A stretch of 64,000 nucleotides of DNA from Labia minor (Eukaryota; Arthropoda; Insecta; Dermaptera; Spongiphoridae): positions 44,683,962 to 44,747,961 of the forward strand of contig OY720349.1 in NCBI GenBank assembly GCA_963082975.1, read 5' to 3'. Position 1 is the first letter of the stretch, and each line of letters begins with the position of its first letter. Positions 10,389 to 25,300 of this stretch are shown here, one piece after another. A program made the translations under genes and the position numbers. The notes beneath the pieces were generated by a model. The model saw only the letters and a program-made list of their open reading frames with translations, had not been told where the DNA came from and ran no database searches.

Positions 10389-13300
10389 CTAAAAATTTTT
10401 TTTCAATAATTGGAAAAATGTTTTATTTTTATCAGGTCAAATCTATGGATTTTTTAACTTTATAATATCTACTTATAAAGATTTGCTAATTGTTCTAATG
10501 TATTTTTTTAAAATTTGAGTTCAGCTGTTTATATTTTTACAATATTATTAATTATATTATATTATAAATATTTATATACATATATATCTAAATCTTTATT
10601 TTTTAAATAAGATAGTTTTCAATGCAATTATTTTTACCTGGTGGTTCTAAAGGTTTAATAAAACGTGTGACACAAACTGATTTACCACTTATGTCAATCA
10701 CAAGAGTTTTTATTTTTCTATCAGGCCATGTTTTAGTTATATTTTTATCCCATTGAGTTAGATGCTGTTCTACAACTTCTAATTCATGACTTTCAAGTTT
10801 TTCCTGTAAAAATAAAAATAAAAAGATATAGGAAGGTATTTATAAAAAAATATGAAAATTTTGAAAAATATACTTTAAATGGTTCCGGTGGATTAAGTGC
10901 TGGTAAAACGGTGATAAATAAAGTTAAATAAGTAGCATCTCGCTGAATTTCAACCGAGCCAGATATAGATGAATCAGAAAATTGTGGTAATCCAACGAAT
11001 TGTCTATTTTGTGGTTCCCGTTCATAACCCAAAGCCAATGGAGGAGAGTAAAGTTTAAAAGTTCCTTCAATCTAATTAAAAACAATAATTAATATCATAA
11101 TATAAATGAAATTATAAGATAATTTTTTCTATACTCGAGAATTAAAATATAATGTGCTGAAAGGGATTTGTAAACTTCCAAGCCAATTGCGTTCAAGACG
11201 TTGATGTATATTTGTCTCTCGGAGAGTTTCATCTTGCAATAAATCAACAACAACTTCATCAAATAAATGCAAATAAAGAATATCTTGAATATTTCCTAAA
11301 TTTCCGGAAGATTGACTCCTAGAATCGCAAACATTTTGTTTTAAAATGAATCTAATCCAGTCTAGGTTCTAATATTTATAATAAAATTCGACCTTATGGG
11401 AAGAATAAGTTCTTGATTCCATGTAGGATTAGCTCCTTCAGCAGAAGAAGTTCTTGCATGATTACCTTGAAACGACACTTCGATAAAAGGACGTACTGGG
11501 ACAATACTTAATTTTTGATTGATTCCTGATGACACATGACTTCCTATATTTTGTGGACCCAAAGTTAAAACAATTGGATCGACATCTTTTCTAATCTAGA
11601 ATGAAAAATATTAATATAATAATAAATAGAAAAATCATAGTGATATTTAAATATCCCCTTAATTGAATAACTCAAAAAGAAAAATATTTTTTTTAAATTC
11701 TTATATTCAGACTATAAACTCACAAGCTTTATTTTTAATTTAGTTTTTTATTTTTCAATAATTAAAACCGATAAACTTTTGATATGTTTAATGAATCAAT
11801 TTATTTGCGATGAATAAGATATTACATAAAATACTTATATTATCTTTATATTGTATAATATGAATAATTATAAAAATTAATTAAAATATGAAATCTTAAA
11901 TAATTATAATTATCACTTACAGGGACATCAAATGCACGAATAACATGTACTACAAGTTTCACTTCTTGTCCAGTAAGATTTTGTATTGTAACTCTTTTAC
12001 GTTCTTTTCGTTCAGGTCTTAATGGTCTTTTAGGTTGTAGCCATTTTAAAAACGTTAATCCAAGTGTCCTTAAATATAAAAACATTTAAGTAACGAGTTT
12101 GTATAAAAATTAAATTTAAAATTAAACTTGAAATTATACCTAATATCTGGTACTTGTTCTTCTACAATAACATCCTGATATCTTCGATTTAACTGAGCTT
12201 GACGGCATCTTTGTAAAACTTTACTACGTGCTTCACGTAAAAATGTCAATCCCCATATTCGATGCGAATCTATAGGATCTTGGGTTTTGATTTTTGTTGT
12301 TTGTTGCTTTGATGATTTATTACGTTCATTGTAAGCCTTAAAAGTTAATTATTTTCAAATGTACTAAAATAATATGTGAAAAACAGAAAACAGGTGGTGG
12401 TGGAGTATAATGATCATATTAATGATAAGAATAAGGTTGTCAAAACAATTATTTCAAATAGACAGTTTTATTATTAATTAATAGGAAAAATATAGAAGAT
12501 TTTTTAAATATACCTCGAAAATATTATCTGGAATATCTTTAGAAAATGCAGGTACCAGATGAATCCCTCGGAATTCAGGTTCCCCTCGATTACGTAATTG
12601 TAATAATTTCAAACGTCTATCGTTATCAAGATCTTCTAAATTACAAAAATCAAAGGACATTTGTAAAGGATCCAAACGAAATATATTTTTACCTTCGACA
12701 AGATCTTCTTCAGCAGTCTATTAAAAATGCATAAAATTCATAAATATATGAAAAATTTGATTACACTAATTAATATTACCTTTTATTCCAAAAGTTCTTA
12801 AAGTACGGTGTACTGTGAAACTGGGTGCAGAAGTAATAATAATAATTATAATGTGTTATTAGTGGTGAACAATTTAAATGTGAAAAATAGAACTAAGTAT
12901 AAAATGAGTTATATAAGTAATTATTTGATATTTATACAAGTATAATTTGTGACTAGAAAAATACTATGTCTAAAGTGATATTATCAATATAAAATTAATT
13001 AAATAAAAAAGTGTTAAATAAAAAAAATAATTCTACAAATAAAATATTTAATTACTTTGATATTATTAAAAAAAGTCGCATTATGTGGGTCATTGGGATC
13101 AATATGCGCTTTATTAGCCCATTCTTTTAGTTTCGAAATATCATCATCTAAAGCTGTAAGAGTAACATCTTCTTTTCTAAGAACAAAAATCAATTCAAAT
13201 TATGAAAAATATTTTTGAAAGCAGAGAATCGAACTCATATCATATTTATTTTCACTTATTATTTGTTAATTACACTCAATAGTAAATAAAATTATTTATT

Positions 13301-16300
13301 TTAAAATTTTTAAAGAGAAATCAAAAAAATGTATAAATAAATGAAATAAAAAAGTTTTAATTAACAAATAAACAAATTTAAGCAGTATGGGAATTCAGGA
13401 TTTAACATTTAATTTATATAATATAAGATAATATAAACATTTTAAATTATTCTATTTATATGTATATGTATTCACATTTTGAATTTAATTTTTTCTTTTA
13501 TCTTTTAAATTGAATTGCTAAATTAAGAATCAATCAAAAAATGTAAAGTATAACTCTTATATCTAAATAAATTGGTAACATTATTAATTAATATTATTAT
13601 TAATAAATACCTTGTTGCAAAAGGAATGTTCAATTGAGGTGGGGCCAAAAGTTGGCCATTCGAATCTTCATTCCATCCTGCCCGATAAGTCATATATCCC
13701 GATGTATATAAACAAGAAGATCCTTCAGAATGAAATGTTCCAGAACCCACTCCAGAATGATCATAACTGACCACTCGATTACTACTGAATTCATTTTTAA
13801 TATAAGAAGCAGATTCAAAAGATGTATGGCTAAAAGAAAACAACAAAAGTTTTTAAAATTTAATATATATCCAATTTCTTTCAGAATTATTAATTAAATA
13901 AAATTTGAAACTGTTGCTTTAAAATTACATCGTAATTTAATCTTCTTTATTATGAGAAGATTTTCAATGTATAGAAATTAACTGAATACTATGTTTGTAG
14001 AATTAACTGAAATAAAGAACGTATTTTTAAATTTTGAAAATTATAAAATCAAAATATAAAACAATTTTTATCTTTAAATTTCAAGGAAAAATTTTAAAAA
14101 GACTATTTTTAGATATTAGACTTGATTTTGTTCTATTAAATATAATTATATTGTACTTCCAAAAGAGAAAACCTAATTTATCATCTAGTCCTATTTTATG
14201 TTAGCTACTTTTTTTGAAATAGGTTACAAAGAAGGTTTACTAAAACCTAAATAAATCTAAATGTAAAAATATTATAAATATTACAAAATATAGTAAAAAT
14301 ATTTTTAAGCTTTAGTATTGTTATAGGATATTTATATGTATGTAATTAAAGTACATACTTAGAAGGAATTGTTAAAAAAATATCAGCAAGATGATTACGA
14401 TCTTCGAAAAGTCGAACTTGAAGGCTTATTGGCCATTGAAAAATTTGTATTGGAAACCGTCGATTCAAATGTACTTGAAATGAGACAGAATCTAATTGGA
14501 ATTGGTCAGATCTTGAAACAACATGACCATTAAATAAAAGAATTAGAGAAAATTTCAATTTTTTCACAGATAACCTTCGTTGTTTTTCCCTGGAAAAATA
14601 ATTATCCTTATTATTATATACATAAAATATTAGGTATTTGTTTACATATTTATTTAGAACATACAATAGGTCAGGAACTTCAATCGAAATTGGTTCAGAA
14701 TTAACCATTTCAATATGAAGTAATGGTTCTCCAACGGGACGAATACTCTCTGCAAGTTCTTCAGCTGCTTGTGTTCGAACTAAAGATAAATCTGGTTTTG
14801 CAGGTGGTACAGGTTCTGGTTCAGAATGAATAGATGATGTTTGAAAGTCTCCTGATCCATGTTCGTCCAAAGAATCGTCATTTCGAGACTTCTCTTCTCT
14901 CTTAAAATAAAAGAAATAAATTTTCATAATTTTAATAATTTAGCAAAAAATATAAATAAATGTTGAGTAAATGAGTTTGATATTCATATAAGAGAGATTC
15001 TTAGGTATATATTTTTAATTAACTATTACTTTACTAATTTCTGTTTTATAATATAAAAGATATAAATATTAATATTTTTTTGTGAAATATATATATCTTA
15101 TTAATACATATTTTACCTGAATTCTTTTTGCATTCCATTGTGCAATACGCCTTTTATAAGCAACAAGGCGTCGATTATAGCTTTGTATAAGTTCACGCTC
15201 CCTTTCTTCAACATCTCTCGATACAATTGTATCCCACCTTGATTTACTCTCTTCAGATGTTTCATCAATTCGATGTATTTGTAAACGAATAGAAGTATTA
15301 TTATATTCTTGACGTTGACGTAATTGCTTAAAAATTTTAAAATATAATAATATTTATAACTATTTAACAAATCGAAATCAAATAAATATTAATGTAGAAA
15401 TTTTATTATATAAAAATAAAATAAATTATATTAAACTTTTTTATATTGCCAATTTGTTTTACCTTTAGTTCACGCCAAGTTGTTAATAGGTGTGTTAATG
15501 TTTGTCTATCAGTTTTGGATTTTCTTAGCAAATCAATTCTTGCATCTTTTATTTCATTTTGAAATCTAAAACAGAGAAATAATTAATTTAATTTAAATAA
15601 TTCAATTTGTGTGTGTTAAATGCTATTTTATATGAAAATAATAAAAAATTAATTTTTATGTTTTTTTTAACTTCTTTAAATTTAAATTTTTTATACTATG
15701 CAAATAAATAATAATTTTATTCATATTGTATTTTATATATATTTCAATAATTATTTATATTATATTACTCTCCGTAAATTCAATGATTTCTTAAGTCGTG
15801 TTTATTTATTGTTCTTTTTTTTAAAATAAAACGTGATTCATGTGATTTACTTATTTAGTCTTCTCTCTTGTTCTTCTGAAACTGCCATTCCATCGGATGC
15901 AGCTAAATCAATTGAATTTTTAAGCGCGTTTCGGGCTTTGATTAATGCGTCAAAACGACGTTCTGAATTTTGTGCCAACTCTTTACATCGAACATGTTGA
16001 AAAAACAATACATTAACTTTCTGTGCAAGAACATGTTCCGAACTGAAAAGGGAATGATGGGTAAAAATAATATTTTGTAGTTCCACTTCTAATATATATT
16101 TATTATCCATGGATACTTCAATATCATTTGATTTTGCCTAAAACATGTTTGTTATATATAAATAATATATATATTGAAATTAAACAATAGATTAGAATAA
16201 TAAAAAATATTCACAGGAATAAATTCTGTTTGTAATTGAATAGGAATAGGTAGATCGAAGCGGTGTTGAAGAGGAACAGCCCTAGCTGGATATGGTTGAG

Positions 16301-19300
16301 CTAATAATTCACCGTCATCACCAAACCATTTACTAAAATCAAAAAACAAATTATAGATATTAAAGTAGATCTAAATACGAACAATATTTTAATTTAATTT
16401 TTATTAATATAAATAAATATTTATTTATGAATAAATTCCATAAATTAAATTAATTTAACATGTCCATTTAAAATAAGTTTTGAATATACTAATTTACAAT
16501 TGTCTATAATAATAATTTTTTATTTTTATTTAGCATCCATTTAACTTTGTACATCTGCCCGTAGGCAATAATACATGGTTTTCAATAATCAAAGAGTAAT
16601 AAATGGGGAGGGGAGGTAAAAGGAAAATATAGAGGTTAAGGAAAGTGAATCATTGGAAGTGTGGTTAGGAAAATAGTCGAAGAGGAAGAAGGGAATGTCG
16701 CTGAATTATTAATCTGAAGGCTAATCCCAGCAAGGGCACCATCGCGGGTCTATTTATTCATGTCTCTTGTCAAGTCCTGTGGTTTGAGTCTTTTGAGTCG
16801 TCTCAATTGTCCTTGTGTGTCTAATAGTTGTCGGGCTTTGGGATTAGGGTGTTTAAGGAGTAGCGAAGGCTGTAATTTTTAATTTCCATATCAACTGTAT
16901 CTATTCCGAGGTCCCTATGAATCAAACTGTTAGGGACATACCAAGGAGCACCGACTATTAGTCAAAGAATTTTGTTTTGAAATCGCTGAATTTGGTCTCT
17001 ATTAGATTTGCTAGCGGTCCCCCACATCTGAATACCATAGATCCAAATGGGTTTCAGGATCATTTTGTAAATGAGAAGTTTATTGTCTATCGTCAGTTGA
17101 AATTTTTGTCGGAAGTGTTTGAAATTTATTAGTGTGTGTAGGTATAGTATAAGCATCCAAGTGGAGTCGTCTGAATGTGAAGATGTTGAAGGTCCGGCGT
17201 TATCGTTTTCAAGCGTGATTTTTTCAAAAGATACATTGCAGGGGTTGGGCTGGTCCTTGTGAAAAAGTTGGTGTTCTATTGCACATTTTTCGTGGAAGCC
17301 CTTGCAACATGTCTTGCATTTATATTTCTCTCCACGAGTGTGGAGTTTGCAATAGTGACATATTGCCATTTCTGTCGTTGTTATTATTGTTATTTTTTAT
17401 TTTTAATCTATTTATTTATTTATTATTATTTTTTTTTTTATTAAAATGGTATTTAGTACTTGGGGCATGGATGAGAGAGAATGAAACTGGGGTGGGAAGG
17501 GGGAGGGGTAGACTTCCCACACTCCCGGCCTAAACGGTGTGGCAGACTGGGAAAACAGAGGCCTTGGAAAGAGGGATATAAAATATATGTATGTTTATAT
17601 ATTAGTAGATATTTAAAATTTAAAGGTGGTATTTAAATAAAATTTTATACATACAATTGAAAAAGTTGAAAATTCAATATAATATTTTATATATAATATA
17701 AATTAAAACATGTAATTGAGGTGTAATGAGGTATTTATGCCGAAATGGCCTAGTAATGAGATTGCCACTAAATATCACTTAGAGAGTTGTTAACTGCTTG
17801 ATGGTTAGTTAACGAATGCTATAATAATAATGACATTCGATTGATTTTATTTAGTAAAAAATTTTCTCTGAGAAAATATTTTTGAAAAAAATAAATGTAA
17901 CATAATAGAATAAATTTAGGTTATAATAAAAAATATAATAAATTATATTAACCAATTATCTTGATTGCATTCTGATAAAAGTCGTCGTTCAATACGATTT
18001 CGATTTCGTTTAAGAATGTGAGGACGTTGCCCAACAAATAACCCTTCTTCTTCAGCAAATCGAAGGGATTCTCCAGGAAGTCTATCCTCAAGTGAGACTA
18101 TTAAAATATATAAAAAAAAAATAAATAAATTAACTTGATAATTGATATTGAATAAAATTGATAATAATAATTATTAATTATTAATTGTCAGTTTTGATTT
18201 TTCATCTTAATAAAAATAACAATTCTTATCATTCCAGGTGATCATCTCAGGTGAATCTCTAGTATGGGATTTTTTTTATTGCTGACAAAAGATGTGGAAT
18301 TTTTTAAATCTCAATTAAGTATTCTTGTATATTAAAAATTAAATTACTTCTTTGCATTGAAGGATAAAAAAGAAGTTCTTTTTCCGCTTGATGAAGTTGT
18401 TCAAATGATGGCGTTATATTAAGAGGTGCATGATGGATAAAGTCTGCCCATTCATCATCATCGGTCATCCCAAGATAATCAGCAGTAGCCAAACGAGTTG
18501 GTGCTGATGTGGGTCGTTGGCCTTCATCATCTTCACCAATAACTTCAGTTGCACTTGATGGTACTAAAACTAAAAAAATAAAATTATTGAAATATCAATA
18601 TTAATAACACTATTTCCATTTAAGAAGAAATATTTTATTACTATCATTAATTTGTTAATTTAATACAAATAATCAAAAAAAAGTAACTTTTTTCAATGAT
18701 TAATTTTAAAATAGTTGTTATTGTAGTTATATTCATATAATATTATTTGTATTTTATTTACTACTATAATAACTATAAAATATTAACCTTTTAACGATTC
18801 ATAACTAGTTGCTTCAAGAGGTTCATCAACTTCTATTTCTTCATCCCATACTCTTGTAAAGAAATCAAAGGCATCTTCTGTAGTATTTGTCTAAAAAAAT
18901 TGGGTTGATATTATAATTTTAATTATTATTCTTTCTTAAAAAGTAGAATTCAATTTTAAACAATTTTTTTTTAAACAATTTTAAAAAATATAATTACTAA
19001 GTGTTATTGTAAATGAAGAATTTAGTTTCCGTATAAATGTATAATATAACATATTTTAATACACAACTCCTAATATTTGTATCTTATTTTTCTATGACTT
19101 TTAATTATATTAATTTAAAAACATTAATTAATTCATTAATAATTATTTTTAATCAATTAATTTCAAACCTTTACTTATTTTAAAATTATAAGAATTTTTA
19201 AACATTTGTAATTTTTCAAATATGTTACAAAAAATCGAAATGACTATTTAATTTTAAAAAAATCAAATTCTTGATGCAAAATAATTGATACATCTGATCG

Positions 19301-22300
19301 AAAGTTTGATAATAATTAATATATAACATATAGGACTAATAGTGAATATGACAAGATTTCAAATACATAAATAATAAATACGAAGCTTGTCTGTCAAAAA
19401 TTGCAAATATCTATGCAAAAAATAAGCTAAATTCAAGATCAAATAGTTTTATAAACTTAAATTTAAAATTGTTACTTCCCAATATTTTTATTCTAAAAAA
19501 ACGATAAATTAAAGTTGATTTTATATTCAGATTAAAATATAATAAGATCAGCTGGCTTCCATATAAATAACTTCTTAGAAAAAGAAACAATTTAAGATGG
19601 CTGATTGATTTAATAAATTAATATAAAATGCGGACATTTATTTTATGAAAATGCTAAACACCATCCTAATTTTCACTTGACAGTTGTTCAAAAACAGATG
19701 ATGTTGTGTTAATACTCAATGAGAAAAATATATGCACCAAGATGGGGGCATTAAGCAAAAAAAGGGGTAAAGAAACACCTGCAGCCCTCACTTCATCGCA
19801 CAACTGACCTACATCAAGACAAGCCGTTATTTATATTCAGTATTTATTTAAAATACATTTAATTGAAAAATTTATTGAAAAATAATTGTTTTTTTTATTT
19901 TAAATTATTACATTCTTGTTGTTTTTATACTCTAATAATAATAATATTCATTATTTTTATTCTAATTTCCAAAATTCAATTCTATTTTTATTTCAATATA
20001 TAGTTTTCTAATTGAAAATATATATCAAAAACTAATTTTTGGTGTATAAACAATAAAGATTTATGTAAATTTCTACAGTGCTCAACTGATCCTATTATCT
20101 CACAATCAATGCAACAATATTAGTTCAAATGATTCCCAAGAATTATTAAATTGTATACATTTTTATTTTAATTTTTAATAATCAATATAATAATATCATT
20201 CAAATCAAATAATTTATTCCAAAAGTTATAATTTTAATTAATTTAATATTTTAATAATAATAAGAAAAATATTATATTTTCTACTAAGTCATCATGAATC
20301 ATTAAACTATTTACTATGATATTTATTGACACATATTGATAAGTAACAAAAAAGAAACAAAACCAAGAATTATTTTTTCCAAAAAATACAAATTAATAGG
20401 TATAATCTTAGGCACTAGTTAAAACATTTTAATATCATTTGTAAATTAAAATTAAATTTAAAAAACATAAGTCCTAATAAGAATAATGTTATACCATAAT
20501 CAGAAACTTTCTTCTTGTGTGTCATCACTTATATAGATTGATTTTCAGATAAAACATCGCCCAATTCGTTTCATAAAAGACATACATAAAAAAATCTATA
20601 TTTTTTGCTAGTATATTAAAATTTGATATATTAGGTAGACCTGAGTCATTCATAGAAATCCAAAAAAACAATAAAAATAGACATTCTATCCCTAATGTTT
20701 CTCAAAAAAAAAACAATTTTTATAATTAAAAAATTTATACATCTGAAGATCTTTTACGTTAAGAAAACAGATCTTTAGAAATTAAATTTTTCTTATATTT
20801 TAGAATTAAAGAAAAAACAAATGAAATTAATCAAGTTTTATCAATGATGAATTTATTAAATATTAAATTGGAATAAAGAAAGAACATTAATACAAATTTT
20901 TGTTGTGTGTCCCATCGCCTGAAAGTTATGCAACTAACAAAACAGTTCAATAAAATTTATTTAAAATATAATGAATTTATATATATATATATGTAAATTG
21001 GTTTTTAATTAAGAGACAAATCGAGGTTCACTGAAAAAATGAATTTATTTTATTTTACAACAATAACAATATAAATAAATACATTTAGAAGATTTATAAG
21101 AATTACCTGAAAAAATGAAATCGATTTTTAATGTCCTTATATATATGATTAATTTAAACTATATTAATTCTATTATTTTATATACACAATTTGTAAATAG
21201 TTTATAAGTGGCTGTCACAATTCTGAATCTCACTTGTGATGTGTGCTATGTTGTTGCAAGCTTCAAACGAATTCTAGCAAACGCGGCAATTACAAATTTA
21301 CACCTCCCCTCCTTAAGTCTCGAAAAGGTTTCGAGATATAAGGGATTAGTTTTTTACTATGAAAAAGAGTTATATCTTGGCCTCTTCTTCCGAAGGCAAC
21401 TTCATAAATTGAATTTGATAATCTCCTTATTATCCGGTAGGGTCCACTTCTTAATGTTTCCAGCTTGTTCCTATTTAATTTATTGCCTTTTTCTATATAA
21501 ACTAAATCATTGTTTTTAAATTCATAATTGCTTCTCGTTTTATCAATTCTTTTCTTGTTCTTTGTGAAATTATTTTTGGAATTTTGTATTGCTTCTTTCC
21601 GATCCTCTTCTAAGTTATATGTTTCTTGAAATTCTTTAGGAACAATTTCAGACTTCTTTCCGTATAGTAAATAGGCTGGTGAAAATTTTGTAACACTATG
21701 TGTTGTTTGATTGTAATCTTGAACACATTCTTCTGCTACAGTTGTCCAAGCCTTTTTCTCAGTGCTGTTGAACTTACAACGCATTCTATTTACCAATGTC
21801 TGGTTTAGACGTTCATTTAAACCATTCGATTCCGGACAATCGGTAGAAGTAAAAATCAATTGAATATTCTTTTTCTTCAAATAATCTCTAAATTCTCTTG
21901 AATTTATTCCTGCATATTGGTCTGCCAAAATAGTTTTTATAGAGTTATTCTTTGTTATAGGTTCAATTAATTTTATAAAATCACTTGCTGATTGTCCCCT
22001 GGATGTTGACATAAAAACATATCGTGATAGATGATCTACCAGGATATGCATGTATCTCTTAGTTGATTTATTTCCAGCAAACCCACCTATCGTGTCTAGA
22101 GACATAATTTCATATGGCTTGGTTGCTGGTCCCAATTGTGACATTAAGCCTATCACTCTACATCTTCTAGATTTATTTTCAATGCATACTGAGCAGCTTT
22201 TACAGAATTGATCCACCAGTTTATCCAGATTCTTAAAATAGTAATGAGGTCTTATCTTCTGAACTAGTTGACTAACTCCTATATGACCGTAGAAGTTATG

Positions 22301-25300
22301 TAGTTTTTCTATAAGATTTTGTCCAAACGATTCGGATACAAAAATTCTATTCTTTTTGAAGCAGACTTCACCTTTCTTAATTATATTTTTTGAGTCTCTG
22401 ATTTCATCTTTATTTAAGTTTTGATCAGCAATTATTTCTTCTAATATCACTAAATTTGTAACTTTCAAAACGTCTTCTTCATTTTCAAAGCTCTCTAGAA
22501 CCGGGTTTCTTGATAAGGAATCAGCTTCTACATTTTCTTTACCTGGAGCATATATAATCTTGAAATTATATTGAGATAGATAATACATGAGATCGCCAAG
22601 AGGTTCATCAGTTCTTGCTTTTACTTTCAAACTTTCAAGCGGTTTATGATCCGAAACAATAATGAATTCTCTTCCTATTAACCAATGTTGCCAGTATAAT
22701 ATGGCCTCTTTGATCGCAAGGCATTCCAAGTGAATAGCTCTCTTTTTCTTTTGAGATGGGCTTAACTTTTTTGAAAAATATGCTACCGGATGAAGTATAC
22801 CATCTTCTTGAGGTTGTTTTAATATGGCTCCTAATCCGATACCACTGGCATCACTATATATATATACCGGTTTATCTTGGCTATATATTGCTAATATTGG
22901 CCCTGAACATAAATATTGTTTCACAAATCTGAAGGATTTTTCACAGTCCTCGTTCCATTCAAATTTTACATTATTTCTTAGCAGATTATGTAATGGTTCA
23001 AGTTTTTCAACCGCATTTTCAATGTATTTATGATAAAAATTGATTTTTCCTAAAAATTGTCTCACATTTTTTTTATTTCTTGGCGTTTCAAAATTTCTAA
23101 TTGCTATTAAATTGTCTTTATAGGGACTGACTTTATTCTTTTCAATAATGTGTCCTAGATATTTCACTGAATTTTTTGCAAATTTGCATTTGGATAGCTT
23201 CAGTTTAAAGCCTTCTTTCTCAATTGCATTAAGTACAAGTTCTATATGATTCAAATGTTCTTCAAAGGTCTTTGAGAATATTAAAACATCATCAATATAA
23301 TTTATGGTAAATTCATTTAATTTATTGCGTCGTATAATGTTTGCCATGGTTCTCTGGAATATTGAGGATGATACCTTTAAACCAAATGGTAAACAATTCC
23401 ATTGCCAGTGTCCATTCTGTGTGACAAATGCCGTTTTCTTTTTATCTTTTTGTCTTATAGGGATTGACCAAAAGGCAGAGTTTATGTCAAAAGCTGAAAA
23501 CCAGTTGCATTCACCAGCTTTTACCATAATATCTTCAATTCTAGGAAATGGATGAGCCTCTGGCACAACTAATTTATTCAATTCCCTAAAATCTATGCAG
23601 AGACGCGATTTTCGACCGTCATCCTTTTTAAAAGCCATTGTAACAGGTGCAGCATATGGTGAGTTTGATTCTTCAATTAATCCAGCTTCTAGTAATCTTG
23701 AGACTTGAGATTCAATTTCTTTTTGGTCTGGCAATGAACATCTGTATGGCTTCTTTGAAACATATTTATCTTCTTTAAGTTTTATTTGCGCTTCTTCATT
23801 CTTAACTTTTCCAACATCATATTTATTTTTAGCGAAAACTAACTTATGTCTTTTTATTATTTCATCAATCTTTCTTCTTTTAGTATTCTCTAAATGATCC
23901 AATTCAACTTCATTCTCATTAATATATTCATTAAAATTGATTTGGGCCTTTATTTCATTTTTATTATCATTATCATTTTTATCAGTAATTATATTTTTAT
24001 TACTGGTTTTTTGAAAAATTTTTAAATTTTCATCTTGAATGAGCTTGAATTTTTTTATTGCATCTAATCCTAATATGAGATCATAGGAAAAGTTATTATT
24101 TTTAATTATATAAACATCTAGATTATCTTCAATTTTGTTTATTGTCAAGCGAAGACGCGCCCGGCTGTTAATAAAATCTAAGCCATTAATTGTCTTGAAG
24201 ATACTTCTATTTTTCATTATCTTAGCTTTTATTTGTTTTATAATATTGTGATTTATTAAAGTTACATTGGAACCACTATCATAAATAGCTTTGATATTTT
24301 TTTGATTGTTAATTAAAACGTTCAATTTAATTAATGGCGTAAATTTTTCCGGGCCCGCTAGTTTTTTTGTAGTTCAATTGTCGGAATTTCTTCAATATTT
24401 TCTGTTAAATTTATATGAAATTGTTCTAAATATTTTTGTTTATTAAAACATAAGTCAGCGGGATGATAGCGATTAAATTTTTTTAGTTTTTCACACATGT
24501 AACATGGTTTCTTAATAACGTTTTTATTTGTATATATTTTTCTTTCTACATTATTCTGTTGGATATTCATTTTTGTCTGTATATTATTTGAATTCTTCTT
24601 GAAGTACTCTGTGTCATATTTTCTAAGAATATTCATTAGTTGATCCGTACTTTTAATTTCTTCTTTGTCTATATTATCTTGTATGTTCATAGGCAATCCA
24701 ACAACAATATGATTAATTTTCGAAATTTCTGACATTGTATTTTCAGTGTCCAACAATAATTTTTCTTTTTTAAGACTATAATCAACTAAGGAACCATTAA
24801 TATATTTAAAGGTATATGCAAATCTAACTTCAGACCAACCTTTAGTAGCATATACTAACAAAAATGATTTTGACCACTCTGACCAGTTTTCAAGAGGTAA
24901 AGTTCTCATTTTTGAGCTATACCACTCTATAGTGTTTCCTTCTAGGAATAGTCTCATAGCTTGTATTTTTTTACCTTCATTTATCACCTTATATCTTTCA
25001 CATTCCTTCTCAAATTTTTCTAACCATTCTTGAGCATTTTGTTGTTTTCCATGAAATTTTTCAATGATAAATTTTCTTTCAATGTCTGCAAGAGTGATTT
25101 CATTAGTTGATAATTTCTCTTTTAATTCATTAACTAATTTTATTAACTCATTTCTTTCTTCACAATCTTCATTTGTCATATCTTTCTTGACTATAATCTG
25201 GTTTGATTTCTCTTCTAAATAATGATTTTTAAAAACAAAGTTTTCATCTGAGTCTATATAAAGTGCTGCTACTGGATCTGGTAAAGATATTTGAATATTG

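Noticed and set aside
12780-12821. Possible extra CC2D2A exon with good-looking splice sites
   Set aside because: Its 41-nt length breaks phase between exons 16 and 17, and direct joining of those exons gives exactly the family spacing.
13205-13250. GAGTTCGATTCTC-like tRNA T-arm on the minus strand
   Set aside because: No D-arm, anticodon stem or acceptor pairing can be drawn.
17259-17533. Plus-strand frames over the Jockey fragment
   Set aside because: Antisense to the finger-coding frame; low-complexity tail.
21208-21519. Plus-strand frame over the gypsy end
   Set aside because: Antisense shadow of the LTR and pol.
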